From Streptomyces sp. B21-105 (lineage in GTDB: Bacteria > Actinomycetota > Actinomycetes > Streptomycetales > Streptomycetaceae), in contig NZ_JARUMJ010000001.1 of the NCBI RefSeq assembly GCF_036898465.1, positions 4,464,001 to 4,528,000 on the forward strand: 64,000 nucleotides of DNA, written 5' to 3'. This document shows positions 8,312 to 17,279 of this stretch, in pieces; the stretch's first letter is position 1, and each line of letters starts with the position of its first letter. The notes beneath the pieces were generated by a model. It was not told the origin of the DNA, did no database searches, and was given only the letters and a program-made list of their open reading frames with translations. The position numbers and the translations under genes are program-made.

Positions 8312-11300
8312 ATGTCTACGCACCCCGCCCCCGGCGCCTCCGTTCCGGGCACTCCCGCCGCCGATGGTTTCAGCGGCCTCGCCTCCCGCCTGACCGAGCT
8401 GTCCCTGCGCGATGCGCACCGGCTCGGGCGCAGGCTCGAAGGCGCGCGCAGGATCCGCAAGCCGGAGGCCCGTGCCGCCGTCCTCGCCGAGATCGGGGCG
8501 GAGGTCGCCCGGGTCGAGGAACGGGCGGCCCTGCGACGCGGCCGCGTGCCGGCCGTGTCGTACCCCGAGCAGCTCCCGGTCAGTCAGAAGAAGGACGAGA
8601 TCGCGGCCGCCATCCGCGATCATCAGGTCGTCATCGTCGCCGGTGAGACCGGCTCCGGCAAGACCACGCAGATTCCCAAGATCTGTCTCGAGCTGGGGCG
8701 TGGCGTCCGCGGCATGATCGGGCACACACAGCCCCGTCGTATCGCCGCCCGCACCGTGGCCGAGCGCGTCGCGGAGGAGCTGCGGACCCCGCTCGGCGAG
8801 GCCGTCGGGTGGAAGGTGAGGTTCACCGACCAGGTGAACCCGGACGCCACCTTCGTGAAGCTGATGACGGACGGCATCCTCCTCGCGGAGATCCAGACCG
8901 ACCGCGAGCTGCGCGCCTACGACACGATCATCATCGACGAGGCCCACGAGCGGTCCCTCAACATCGACTTCCTGCTGGGCTATCTCGCCCAGCTGCTCCC
9001 CCGGCGGCCGGACCTCAAGGTCGTCATCACCTCCGCCACCATCGACCCGGAGCGCTTCTCCCGGCACTTCGGCGACGCACCCATCGTCGAGGTCAGCGGG
9101 CGCACGTACCCGGTCGAGGTCCGCTACCGGCCGCTCCTCGAGGAGGACTCCGAGGACTCCGACCGCGACCAGATCACCGCCATCTGCGACGCCGTCGAGG
9201 AGCTCCAGGCCGAGGGACAGGGCGACATCCTCGTCTTCCTCTCCGGCGAGCGGGAGATCCGCGACACGGCCGACGCGCTGGAGAAGAAGAAGTTCAGGTT
9301 CACGGAGGTGCTGCCCCTCTACGCCCGGCTCTCGCACGCCGAGCAGCACCGGGTCTTCCAGCAGCACACGGGCCGCAGGATCGTGCTGGCGACGAACGTG
9401 GCCGAGACGTCCCTGACCGTCCCGGGCATCAAGTACGTCATCGACCCCGGCTTCGCCCGCATCAGCCGCTACAGCCACCGCACCAAGGTCCAGCGGCTGC
9501 CCATCGAGCCGATCTCGCAGGCCAGCGCCAACCAGCGCAAGGGCCGCTGCGGCCGCACCAGCGACGGCATCTGCATCCGGCTGTACGACGAGGACGACTT
9601 CGTCGCCCGCCCGGAGTTCACGGACGCGGAGATCCTGCGCACCAACCTGGCGAGCGTCATCCTGCAGATGACCGCGGCCGGCCTCGGCGACATCGAGAAG
9701 TTCCCGTTCATCGACCCGCCGGACCACCGCAACATCCGGGACGGCGTCCAGCTGCTCCAGGAGCTGAACGCGCTGGACCCCGCCGAGAAGGACCCGCGCA
9801 AGCGGCTCACCGAGACCGGCCGCAAGCTGGCCCAGCTGCCGGTCGACCCGCGGCTCGCCCGTATGGTCCTGGAGGCCGACAAGAACGGCTGCGTCCGCGA
9901 GGTCATGGTCATAGCCGCCGCGCTGTCCATCCAGGACCCGCGTGAGCGCCCCGCCGACAAGCAGACGCAGGCCGACCAGCAGCACGCCCGCTTCAAGGAC
10001 GAGACGAGCGATTTCCTCGCCTACCTCAACCTGTGGCGGTACGTCCGCGAGCAGCAGAAGGAGCGGGGCTCCTCCTCCTTCCGGCGGATGTGCAAGCAGG
10101 AGTACCTGAACTTCCTGCGCATCCGTGAGTGGCAGGACATCTATACGCAGCTGCGCACGGTCGCCAAGCAGATGGGCATCCACCTGAACGAGGAGGACGC
10201 GCCCGAGCAGAGCGTCCACGTCTCCCTCCTCGCCGGTCTGCTGTCGCACATCGGCATGAAGGATGTGAAGGACGGCACCAAGAACGAGTACCTGGGCGCG
10301 CGCAGCGCCAAGTTCGCGATCTTCCCGGGGTCTGCCCTCTTCAAGAAGCAGCCCCGGTTCGTGATGTCCGCCGAGCTGGTGGAGACGAGCCGGCTGTGGG
10401 CCCGCGTCAACGCGAGGATCGAGCCGGAGTGGGTCGAGCCGCTCGCCGGGCATCTGCTGAAGCGGACGTACAGCGAGCCGCGCTGGGAGAAGGACCAGGC
10501 GGCCGTGATGGCGGACGAGAAGGTCACGCTGTACGGCGTCCCGATCATCGCCCAGCGCAAGGTCAACTACGGCCGGATCGACCCGGAGACCTCCCGCGAC
10601 CTGTTCATCCGCAACGCGCTCGTCGAGGGCGACTGGCGCACGCACCACAAGTTCTTCTCCGACAACCGCCGGCTCCTCAGCGAGGTCGAGGAGCTGGAGC
10701 ACCGCGCGCGGCGCCGGGACATCGTGGTCGACGACGAGACGCTGTTCGACTTCTACGACCAGCGGGTGCCCGAACACGTCGTGTCGGGGGCTCACTTCGA
10801 CTCGTGGTGGAAGCACGCACGGCACGAGCGGCCCGACCTCCTCGACTTCGAGCGGGAGATGCTCATCCGGGAGTCGGCGGAGGCGGTCACCAAGGCCGAC
10901 TATCCGGACTCCTGGCGGCAGGGCCCGCTGAAGTTCCGTGTCACGTACCAGTTCGAGCCGGGCGCGGACGCGGACGGCGTGACCGTCCACATCCCGCTCC
11001 AGGTGCTCAACCAGGTCACGGACGAGGGCTTCGACTGGCAGATCCCCGGGCTGCGGGAGGAGGTCGTCACGGAGCTGATCCGTTCCCTCCCCAAGCCGAT
11101 CCGGCGCAACTACGTGCCCGCCCCGAACTTCGCGAAGCGTTTCCTGGACCAGGCCGTCCCGTTGCAGGAGCCGCTGACGGCTGCCATGGCCCGAGAGCTC
11201 AAACGGATGGTCGGCGTCCCCTTCGAGGCCGACGACTTCGACTGGTCGAGACTCCCCGACCACCTGAAGATCACCTTCCGGATCGTCGACGAGCGGCGCC

Positions 11301-12298
11301 GCAAGCTGGCCGAGGACAAGGACCTGGAGTCCCTGAAGCTGCGGCTGAAGCCGAAGGCCAGGCAGGCCATCTCCCAGGCGGCAGCGGCCACCGCCGAACG
11401 GCAGGGCGGCGAGTCCCTGGAACGCTCGGGCCTGACGGACTGGACGATCGGCACCCTCACCCGCGTCTTCGAGACCCGCCGCGCCGGCCAGCCGGTCAAG
11501 GCGTACCCGGCACTCGTCGACGACGGGCCGACGGCGAACACCGTCTCCGTACGCCTCTTCGACACGGAGGCGGAACAGGCCGAGGCCATGTGGAAGGGCA
11601 CCCGCCGGCTGATCCTGCGGTCCATCCCGGTCAACCCGGCAAAGTTCGCATCCGAAAAGTTGACGAACGTTCAAAAGCTCGCGATGTCCGCGAATCCGCA
11701 CGGCTCCGTCCAGGCGCTGTTCGACGACTGCGCGATGGCGGCGGCGGACCGGCTGATCGCCGACTTCGGCGGCCCCGCCTGGGACGAGGAGTCGTACCGC
11801 AAGCTGTACGAGAAGGTGCGCGCGGAGATCGTCGACACGACCGTGCGGGCGGTCGCCCAGGTGCACCAGGTCCTCGCGGCCTGGCAGGCCTGCGAGCGCC
11901 GCCTGAAGGGCGTGCGCAGCCCCGTGCTGCTCGCGAACCTGGCGGACGTGCGGGGACAGCTGGACGCCCTGGTGAAGCCCGGCTTCGTGACCTGGGCGGG
12001 GCTGCGCCGACTGCCCGACCTCATGCGCTACCTGGTGGCGGCGGACCGGAGACTGCAGCAGATGCCGACCGGCGTGCAACGGGACACCGCGCGCATGGAG
12101 AAGGTGCACGAGATGCAGGACGAGTACGCCTGGCTGCTGGAGCAGTTGCCGGCGGGCCGGCCGGTTCCCCAGCAGGTCCTGGACATCCGCTGGATGATCG
12201 AGGAACTCCGGGTCAGCTATTTCGCCCACGCGCTGGGCACGGCGTACCCCGTCTCCGACAAGCGGATCGTGAAGGCGATCGACGCGGCGGCACCGTGA
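8312..12298 (+). CDS. hrpA: ATP-dependent RNA helicase HrpA
   Basis: A 1328-residue DEAH-box helicase, full length for bacterial HrpA. In other bacteria HrpA acts on stalled or collided ribosomes and on mRNA processing. Walker A GETGSGKT is at about 109-117, the DEAH motif (IIDEAHERSLN) at about 206-216, SAT at about 243, and the second RecA domain carries QRKGRCGR. Winged-helix, ratchet and OB-type domains then follow, with the long DUF3418-type C-terminal region. Start is ATG 8312 after a short leader. The gene lies between two identical tRNA-Asp genes. Confidence 0.96.
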   Translation: MSTHPAPGASVPGTPAADGFSGLASRLTELSLRDAHRLGRRLEGARRIRKPEARAAVLAEIGAEVARVEERAALRRGRVPAVSYPEQLPVSQKKDEIAAAIRDHQVVIVAGETGSGKTTQIPKICLELGRGVRGMIGHTQPRRIAARTVAERVAEELRTPLGEAVGWKVRFTDQVNPDATFVKLMTDGILLAEIQTDRELRAYDTIIIDEAHERSLNIDFLLGYLAQLLPRRPDLKVVITSATIDPERFSRHFGDAPIVEVSGRTYPVEVRYRPLLEEDSEDSDRDQITAICDAVEELQAEGQGDILVFLSGEREIRDTADALEKKKFRFTEVLPLYARLSHAEQHRVFQQHTGRRIVLATNVAETSLTVPGIKYVIDPGFARISRYSHRTKVQRLPIEPISQASANQRKGRCGRTSDGICIRLYDEDDFVARPEFTDAEILRTNLASVILQMTAAGLGDIEKFPFIDPPDHRNIRDGVQLLQELNALDPAEKDPRKRLTETGRKLAQLPVDPRLARMVLEADKNGCVREVMVIAAALSIQDPRERPADKQTQADQQHARFKDETSDFLAYLNLWRYVREQQKERGSSSFRRMCKQEYLNFLRIREWQDIYTQLRTVAKQMGIHLNEEDAPEQSVHVSLLAGLLSHIGMKDVKDGTKNEYLGARSAKFAIFPGSALFKKQPRFVMSAELVETSRLWARVNARIEPEWVEPLAGHLLKRTYSEPRWEKDQAAVMADEKVTLYGVPIIAQRKVNYGRIDPETSRDLFIRNALVEGDWRTHHKFFSDNRRLLSEVEELEHRARRRDIVVDDETLFDFYDQRVPEHVVSGAHFDSWWKHARHERPDLLDFEREMLIRESAEAVTKADYPDSWRQGPLKFRVTYQFEPGADADGVTVHIPLQVLNQVTDEGFDWQIPGLREEVVTELIRSLPKPIRRNYVPAPNFAKRFLDQAVPLQEPLTAAMARELKRMVGVPFEADDFDWSRLPDHLKITFRIVDERRRKLAEDKDLESLKLRLKPKARQAISQAAAATAERQGGESLERSGLTDWTIGTLTRVFETRRAGQPVKAYPALVDDGPTANTVSVRLFDTEAEQAEAMWKGTRRLILRSIPVNPAKFASEKLTNVQKLAMSANPHGSVQALFDDCAMAAADRLIADFGGPAWDEESYRKLYEKVRAEIVDTTVRAVAQVHQVLAAWQACERRLKGVRSPVLLANLADVRGQLDALVKPGFVTWAGLRRLPDLMRYLVAADRRLQQMPTGVQRDTARMEKVHEMQDEYAWLLEQLPAGRPVPQQVLDIRWMIEELRVSYFAHALGTAYPVSDKRIVKAIDAAAP

Positions 12299-12393
12299 CG
12301 GACCCTGCACGGAGAGTGAGTTCGACCACCGGGCTCACCCTCCTGTACAGTCCTTCTCGCAGCGCAACGCAACATCAAGTGCCGCAAAAGCAA

Positions 12394-12468
12394 GGTCCTG
12401 TGGAGCAGTTTGGAGTGCTCGCCACCCTGTCAAGGTGGAGGCCGCGGGTTCAAATCCCGTCAGGACCG
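12394..12468 (+). tRNA. tRNA-Asp (anticodon GTC), copy 2
   Basis: The 75-nt sequence is identical to the tRNA-Asp at 7983-8057. Its 3' end and downstream terminator are partly duplicated 148 nt further on. Confidence 0.96.
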
Positions 12469-12533
12469 CAGTGAAGGACCGAGGCCCGTTTCCCGACAAG
12501 GGACGCGGGCCTCAGCCATGAGACGGACAACCT
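12451..12533 (+). repeat. direct repeat, tRNA-Asp 3' end plus terminator (copy 1)
   Basis: Starting inside the T arm of tRNA-Asp copy 2, 83 nt are repeated at 12599-12681 with two mismatches. The first 64 nt are identical. The repeat includes the last 18 nt of the tRNA and the whole terminator hairpin. Confidence 0.93.
12481..12513 (+). terminator. terminator of tRNA-Asp copy 2
   Basis: The stem GAGGCCCG / CGGGCCTC lies 12 nt after the tRNA; the loop is 17 nt and itself contains a short CCC/GGG pairing. The same hairpin recurs at 12629-12661. Confidence 0.75.
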
Positions 12534-12598
12534 GCGCGCCACCCCCCACACGGCCCAGCCGGAGGCCGCGCCCGCGGCGGAGCCGCCATCGGAAACAG

Positions 12599-12681
12599 CA
12601 AATCCCGTCAGGACCGCAGTGAAGGACCGAGGCCCGTTTCCCGACAAGGGACGCGGGCCTCACCCATGTGACGGACAACCT
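12599..12681 (+). repeat. direct repeat, tRNA-Asp 3' end plus terminator (copy 2)
   Basis: Second copy of the 12451-12533 sequence, without the 5' part of the tRNA. A tRNA 3' end followed by a displaced copy is the footprint of site-specific integration or of a local tandem duplication. Only 65 nt of unrelated sequence separate the copies, so no element remains. Confidence 0.9.
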
Positions 12682-12797
12682 CGTTTTCCGCCCACCGGCT
12701 GCCGCTACCGCCCTGCGGCGCCCTTGACGGCGTCACATTCGGCCGGTACCCCAGAACTCAGGGCCCGTTCCCCGCGGCGCCCGCGTGGAGGTGGGGC

Positions 12798-13115
12798 ATG
12801 ACGGCGTCGGTCAGGCACGAGACGCGGGCCCTGCTCCGCGCGCACTTGTCGGCCGCGTCGTCCTACCGGCACCTGACCCGTCACTGCCCGATCTGCCACC
12901 GTTTGCTGAAACTGGCGATGGACGGCGCGCCTTGGGGCGTCCAGGCCCCCGCAGGGCCCCCCGAGAGGCTCACGGAGGGCATCGCCGACAGAACCGCCCA
13001 GCGGATCACCCAGGAGACCGCCGAGGGCGAGAGCCTCCCGCCCCGCGACACGGACGCGGCGGAGCGGGCCGGCGCAACGAACGCGGCGGACGCCACCGAC
13101 GCCCGCCCGGTGTGA
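12798..13115 (+). CDS. DUF6274 family protein
   Basis: A 105-residue small protein conserved next to bldC in Streptomyces; function unknown. The N-terminal 45 residues (TRALLRAHLSAAS...HLTRHCPICHRLL) contain a CPxC pair and flanking histidines that could bind a metal. The C-terminal half is acidic and poorly conserved. GGAGGTG at 12786-12792 fixes the ATG at 12798. It converges on bldC. Confidence 0.75.
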   Translation: MTASVRHETRALLRAHLSAASSYRHLTRHCPICHRLLKLAMDGAPWGVQAPAGPPERLTEGIADRTAQRITQETAEGESLPPRDTDAAERAGATNAADATDARPV

Positions 13116-13417
13116 GTGGTGGGCCGCGGACCGTACCCACGGCCGGACTCCTGTGGCACAGTGAGGTTCAATCGTCTACTAGCGCACGTGACTGGCCGGT
13201 AACAAGCCCTTTGGTATGTGACGGGTGTCACTGCATGAGTTTTGAAAACCCGGGTTCTTACCACTCTCCTACAACTGGTCAATTTAATATGTGCAATTGC
13301 ACCACTCCGGAGGATGCCCCCCGGAACCCTCCCAGAGCCTCCCCAGACTCCGACAAGGTCGCTCACAGAGCCACCTGATACCACCTGGGGAGCGGTCCCA
13401 AGCGCGCTCGAGCGCAC
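13116..13417. other. AT-richer convergent spacer
   Basis: This spacer separates the DUF6274 gene and the bldC terminator. It is noticeably AT-rich for this genome around 13180-13310 (for example GGTCAATTTAATATGTGCA), with an interrupted TGAC/GTCA palindrome near 13217. No coding sequence is convincing. It could hold a promoter or small RNA, but nothing here proves it. Confidence 0.35.
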
Positions 13418-13457
13418 AAAAAAGATCGCGCCGGACTCCGTGGAGTCCAGCGCGATC
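13418..13457 (-). terminator. terminator of bldC
   Basis: A long stem (GATCGCGC and GGACTCC arms with one mismatch pair, 2-nt loop) ends, in the bldC direction, in a run of six T. It lies about 115 nt past the bldC stop codon, so the transcript has a 3' untranslated tail. Confidence 0.88.
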
Positions 13458-13572
13458 GACGACGTCTCCCTATGGGCGAGGGCCCTGTTGGGGCAGGACC
13501 CACGTCGCTTGGTGCCTGGTTTCGGGCGTGCGCTCAGGTGGGTGCACCTGGGGATTGCCCGATATGCGGTTG

Positions 13573-13779
13573 TCAGGCCTCGCTGCGCTGCTGCGGGATA
13601 CCCGCGAGCAGTGCGCGGACCTCAGCCTCGCGATAACGGCGATGCCCGCCGAGCGTGCGGATCGACGTGAGCTTGCCGGCCTTCGCCCACCGCGTGACCG
13701 TCTTGGGGTCGACGCGGAACATCGTGGCGACCTCAGCCGGGGTCAGCAGCGGCTCAGCATCAGGGGTGCGAGCGGTCAT
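13573..13779 (-). CDS. bldC: developmental transcriptional regulator BldC
   Basis: A 68-residue MerR-like DNA-binding protein. From memory it appears identical to BldC of Streptomyces coelicolor. BldC binds direct repeats cooperatively and holds back entry into sporulation while acting on many developmental and secondary-metabolism genes. The single winged helix-turn-helix covers almost the whole protein (LTPAEVATMFRVDPKTVTRW, then the wing GHRRYREAEV). There is no effector domain. GAGGAGG lies 8 nt before ATG 13779. It is monocistronic, with its own terminator and a long upstream region. Confidence 0.97.
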   Translation of the reverse strand: MTARTPDAEPLLTPAEVATMFRVDPKTVTRWAKAGKLTSIRTLGGHRRYREAEVRALLAGIPQQRSEA

Positions 13780-14403
13780 GAGCGGCCTCCTCGGGAGAAC
13801 CGATCGTTCTCGGTTCTTTCCTCTAAATTCTGCACCTTGACCCGCGTTGCCCGAAATGGCGGATGCGGGTCGAGTCGGTTATAGGACGAACGGCTTGTCC
13901 TCGGCACTACAACTACACCATCCGTCCAGCCTCGTCGGCCAAACCGATGGAATTGCCCCCCAGGTGTTCATCGGCGACGGAAGCCGATGGACCATGCCAT
14001 AGCGGACAGTCACACCACTGTGACGATCAGTCACAGGGTGATCGCGAGCCGCCAGACCCCGCAAAGCGTGCAATGCTGAGCTTTCCCCCCACGATGGAGC
14101 ATAAGTAGGCGGACGGAGTCCTCCCCGGACTCCTTGTCCTATTTTGGCACGAGGAGGGGCAACCGGCGCAAGGGCCGTGTACGTGCGGTCCGTCACCCTT
14201 GCGACAAAAGCCCGGATCAGGGACCTACGTCCCGTCAGTTCCGTGAAGTGCCGCCGACCGTACGCTGTTCGACGGCCTCGCGGCCGTGACGTACGTCACC
14301 AAATGACAGCGCTGTCGCATCTGTCACATCGTCAGCTCACAGCACGATCGACCCTGGTGCGGTCGGCTCGATCGGCTCGATCGGCTCGATCGGCTCGGCT
14401 CGG
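13780..14403. other. bldC upstream region
   Basis: These 624 nt between bldC and the next minus-strand gene contain no convincing gene. They must hold the bldC promoter and probably a long leader. Visible features are a TCACACCACTGTGA palindrome near 14010 followed by GATCAGTCACAGGGTGATC, a GGAGTCC/GGACTCC hairpin near 14116-14133, and a TCGATCGGCTC repeat near 14360-14400. Their roles are unknown. Confidence 0.45.
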
Positions 14404-15246
14404 TCAGTTCGCCGAGCGCCGGTCCCGTACCGACCGCCACCGCTCCACGAGCCGCGCGTACGCCTCGCCCGCCGCCGCGCCGTCCCCGGCCCGCAGCGCC
14501 TCGATGCCCTCGGCCACGTCCCTCGCCGAGTGATCTTCCTCGAGATCCCCGGCCGGCAGCATGTGCACCAGGCCGCCGTAATCCAGTTCCACCAGCGAAC
14601 GCGGATGGAATTCCTCCAGCCAGCGGCCCACGTCCAGCAGGCCCTCGATGAGCGGCCCCTCGTCCATGGAGTCCTTCAGCGTGCGCAGCGACCGGGCCAC
14701 CCGGCGACGCGCCTGGACCATCGGCGTGCGGTAGCGCAGCACCGGGGCGACCTCCCCGGTCCCCTTCTCGTACGCGCGCTCCTCGTCGGCGACCAGCACG
14801 AACCAGTGGAGCGGCACCTGCCAGGCCGCCGTGCGGATCCACGGGCGGGCGTCGGGGTTGCTCTCCAGCCAGCGTTCGTGGTCCTGGGCGGCCTGCCGGC
14901 GCACCACCTCGGGGAGCGCCGCCTCCAGCACCGGCCGGGGCAGCTCGTCGTCCACCTCGGCCAGGGCCAGCCAGCCGCGCAGCCGGGTGCGCCAGGGGCA
15001 GACGCAGAGCACGCCGTCCACCTCGGTCACGAACGCGTCGCCGCTCTCCTGCACCGGGGCCGCGACCGGCGGGGTGGGCAGCAGTCCGGCCAGCGAGCGG
15101 CGCAGCTCGTCCTGGTAGGAGGGCAGCTCGGGACGGCGGGCGTAGCGGGCCCAGTGGGTGCGCTCGGGCTCGGGGAAAGCGGCCAGCGGCTCGTACACGC
15201 GCAGATAGACCGCGTACGGGACGATCACCGAGGACACCTTGGGCAC
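14404..15246 (-). CDS. conserved Streptomyces protein of unknown function
   Basis: A 280-residue soluble protein without a family I can name; it occupies the conserved slot between valine dehydrogenase and bldC. The sequence is Trp, Arg and acidic-residue rich, opens with [20 protein letters not shown] and ends with a helical region. No signal peptide or membrane segment is visible. GTG 15246 is preferred because GGGAGG lies 8 nt upstream; a GTG at 15306 is poorly spaced. It is divergent from valine dehydrogenase. Confidence 0.75.
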   Translation of the reverse strand: MPKVSSVIVPYAVYLRVYEPLAAFPEPERTHWARYARRPELPSYQDELRRSLAGLLPTPPVAAPVQESGDAFVTEVDGVLCVCPWRTRLRGWLALAEVDDELPRPVLEAALPEVVRRQAAQDHERWLESNPDARPWIRTAAWQVPLHWFVLVADEERAYEKGTGEVAPVLRYRTPMVQARRRVARSLRTLKDSMDEGPLIEGLLDVGRWLEEFHPRSLVELDYGGLVHMLPAGDLEEDHSARDVAEGIEALRAGDGAAAGEAYARLVERWRSVRDRRSAN

Positions 15247-15434
15247 GCCCTGTCCCTCCCCTTTCGGCCGACGGGGAAACCCCTGCGAATCGTCCCACGG
15301 CGGCACTCCGGGAGAAGGTGATCCCCCGCACTGCGAGATCGGCGGGCCGTGCAGGCTCTACGCTCAGAACACAGGCCCGCCACCCTTACGGTGCCTGTGT
15401 CCCGACCGCCGCTAGTCACCCGGGAGTCACCACA

Positions 15435-16538
15435 GTGACCGACGTATCCGGCGCACCTGCTGATGTACTGCGCACCCTGTTCCACTCGGACCAGGGTGGT
15501 CATGAGCAAGTCGTGCTCTGCCAGGACCGTGCGAGCGGCCTCAAGGCCGTCATCGCCCTGCACTCCACCGCTCTGGGCCCCGCCCTCGGCGGCACCCGCT
15601 TCTACCCGTACGCGACCGAGGCGGAGGCCGTCGCCGACGCGCTGAACCTCGCGCGCGGGATGTCGTACAAGAACGCCATGGCCGGGCTGGACCACGGCGG
15701 CGGCAAGGCCGTGATCATCGGTGATCCCGACACGATCAAGTCCGAAGAGCTGCTGCTCGCCTACGGCCGTTTCGTGGCCTCCCTCGGCGGTCGTTATGTG
15801 ACCGCCTGCGACGTCGGCACCTACGTCGCCGACATGGACGTCGTGGCGCGCGAGTGCCGCTGGACGACCGGACGCTCGCCGGAGAACGGCGGCGCGGGCG
15901 ACTCCTCCGTACTGACCGCCTTCGGCGTCTACCAGGGCATGCGGGCCTCCGCACAGCACCTGTGGGGCGACCCGTCGCTGCGCGGCCGCACCGTCGGCAT
16001 CGCGGGCGTCGGCAAGGTCGGCCACCACCTCGTCCGGCATCTGCGGGAGGAGGGCGCGCAGGTCGTGATCACGGACGTCCGCGAGGACGCGGTGCGCAGG
16101 ATCCTCGAGCGGCATCCGGAGGGCGTGACGGCCGTCGCGGACACCGAGGCGCTGATCCGGGTCGAGGGTCTGGACATCTACGCCCCCTGCGCTCTCGGAG
16201 GGGCGCTCGACGACCACTCGGTGCCGGTGCTGACGGCGAGAGTCGTCTGCGGGGCGGCCAACAACCAGCTCGCCCATCCGGGCGTGGAGAAGGACCTCGC
16301 CGACCGCGGGATCCTCTACGCGCCGGACTACGTGGTGAACGCCGGCGGGGTCGTCCAGGTCGCCGACGAGCTGCACGGCTTCGACTTCGACCGGTGCAGG
16401 GCGAAGGCGGCGATGATCTTCGACACCACGCTCGGAATCTTCGCACGTGCGAAGGAGGACGGGATTCCGCCGGCCGCCGCGGCCGACCGGATCGCCGAGC
16501 AGCGGATGCACGAGGCGGCTCGGGCGCGCGGCTGGTGA
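15435..16538 (+). CDS. vdh: valine (branched-chain amino acid) dehydrogenase
   Basis: A 367-residue NAD-dependent enzyme of the Glu/Leu/Phe/Val dehydrogenase family. It deaminates valine and other branched-chain amino acids to 2-oxo acids, feeding catabolism and polyketide precursor supply. The catalytic-lysine region [10 protein letters not shown] is at about residues 80-90, the Rossmann motif GVGKVG at about 193, and AANNQLA at about 275. GTG 15435 gives the family start [12 protein letters not shown]. The sequence very closely resembles the known Streptomyces Vdh. It is followed by a short hairpin terminator. Confidence 0.96.
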   Translation: MTDVSGAPADVLRTLFHSDQGGHEQVVLCQDRASGLKAVIALHSTALGPALGGTRFYPYATEAEAVADALNLARGMSYKNAMAGLDHGGGKAVIIGDPDTIKSEELLLAYGRFVASLGGRYVTACDVGTYVADMDVVARECRWTTGRSPENGGAGDSSVLTAFGVYQGMRASAQHLWGDPSLRGRTVGIAGVGKVGHHLVRHLREEGAQVVITDVREDAVRRILERHPEGVTAVADTEALIRVEGLDIYAPCALGGALDDHSVPVLTARVVCGAANNQLAHPGVEKDLADRGILYAPDYVVNAGGVVQVADELHGFDFDRCRAKAAMIFDTTLGIFARAKEDGIPPAAAADRIAEQRMHEAARARGW

Positions 16539-16623
16539 TCTTCCGGCGGGGCCTCAGGGCGTCCCGTCCGGGGGTTTCGGCGGTACCGGCCGGTGGAAAG
16601 TTAGAGAGAACTCTCACTCCTCC

Positions 16624-16640
16624 CGGCGGGTCGCCCGCCG
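16624..16640 (+). terminator. hairpin after vdh
   Basis: CGGCGGG-TCG-CCCGCCG, a 7-bp stem with a 3-nt loop, lies about 85 nt past the vdh stop codon. No T tract follows, so it is a plausible but unproven terminator. Confidence 0.55.
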
Positions 16641-16848
16641 ATAAGTGGTTAAAATCGCCACTGACCAGCGAGGACGGGGCGCTCGAAGGGTGCTGCGCAC
16701 ACGCGCGTGGTACGGGCGACGTACCGTACGGGCGTGGGCTCAGGTACCGTGGGAGCCCTACGACGGGCTCTCCATGGAGAGGCCGTCCTGGATCATGAAC
16801 GCGTGTCAACCTGGGGCCGTCGAGCCCCGTCGTTGAGGGGGTCGAGCC
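16641..16848 (+). promoter_or_regulatory. leader/promoter region of the DUF3073 gene
   Basis: This stretch precedes the DUF3073 gene and must contain its promoter. A GGAGCCC-TACGAC-GGGCTCC hairpin (16752-16771) and a GGGCGACGTACCGTACGGGC near-palindrome (around 16710-16735) are visible. GAGGGGG about 8 nt before the ATG is the ribosome binding site. Confidence 0.45.
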
Positions 16849-17103
16849 ATGGGGCGCGGCCGGGCCAAGGCCAAGCAAGCGAAGGTCGCCCGCCAGCTGA
16901 AGTACAACAGCGGCGGGACTGATCTCTCGCGCCTGGCCGAAGAGCTGGGCGCATCGCCATCGAACATTCCGCCGAACGGTCAACCGTTCGAGGATGATGA
17001 CGATGAGCAAGACGACGACCCGTACGCCCGGTACGCCGAGCTGTACGGGGACGACGACGAGGATGACGGCGAGGACTCCTCGCAACACCGTCGCGGCGCT
17101 TGA
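16849..17103 (+). CDS. DUF3073 domain-containing protein
   Basis: An 84-residue small protein conserved across actinobacteria with no assigned function. The basic N terminus (MGRGRAKAKQAKVARQLKY) looks nucleic-acid binding, and the C-terminal half is very acidic (runs of Asp/Glu). This bipolar charge suggests an RNA or DNA associated protein, but that is inference. It lies between vdh and purM as in other Streptomyces. Confidence 0.88.
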   Translation: MGRGRAKAKQAKVARQLKYNSGGTDLSRLAEELGASPSNIPPNGQPFEDDDDEQDDDPYARYAELYGDDDEDDGEDSSQHRRGA

Positions 17104-17120
17104 CCTGGTATTGAGCACTC

Positions 17121-17152
17121 ACCCGGTCGGTGACTTCGGTCGCCGACCGGGT
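17121..17152 (+). terminator. terminator of the DUF3073 gene
   Basis: The stem ACCCGGTCGG / CCGACCGGGT has a 12-nt loop and starts 18 nt after the stop codon. A weak T-rich segment (CTTGTG) follows. Confidence 0.75.
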
Positions 17153-17179
17153 CTTGTGCTGCCCACGTGGTCTCGCCCG

Positions 17180-17279
17180 CCTTCCGGCGGTGGCGGTCCC
17201 CGTGGTCCTGCCGGTCCCCGTGGTCCTGGCGGTCCTGCCAGTCCCAACGGTCCTGGCAGTCCTGCCGGTCCCGCCGGTG
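17180..17279. repeat. GGTCCTG-type triplet-periodic tract
   Basis: Short units related to GGTCCTGCC and GGTCCCCGT repeat between the DUF3073 terminator and the purM stop codon. One plus-strand frame would read as collagen-like Gly-Pro-X. There is no start or ribosome binding site of its own, so I treat it as a non-coding simple repeat. Confidence 0.6.

Noticed and set aside
8198..12310. 1370-codon minus-strand frame opposite hrpA
   Set aside because: Antisense shadow with no family resemblance; hrpA is a full-length match on the plus strand.
7983..12468. hrpA as cargo of an element between two tRNA-Asp genes
   Set aside because: hrpA is core in Streptomyces and the region has no integrase or transfer gene; duplicated tRNA genes explain the repeats.
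13863..14196. Small frames on both strands in the bldC upstream region
   Set aside because: No ribosome binding site, biased or conserved composition; better explained as regulatory DNA.
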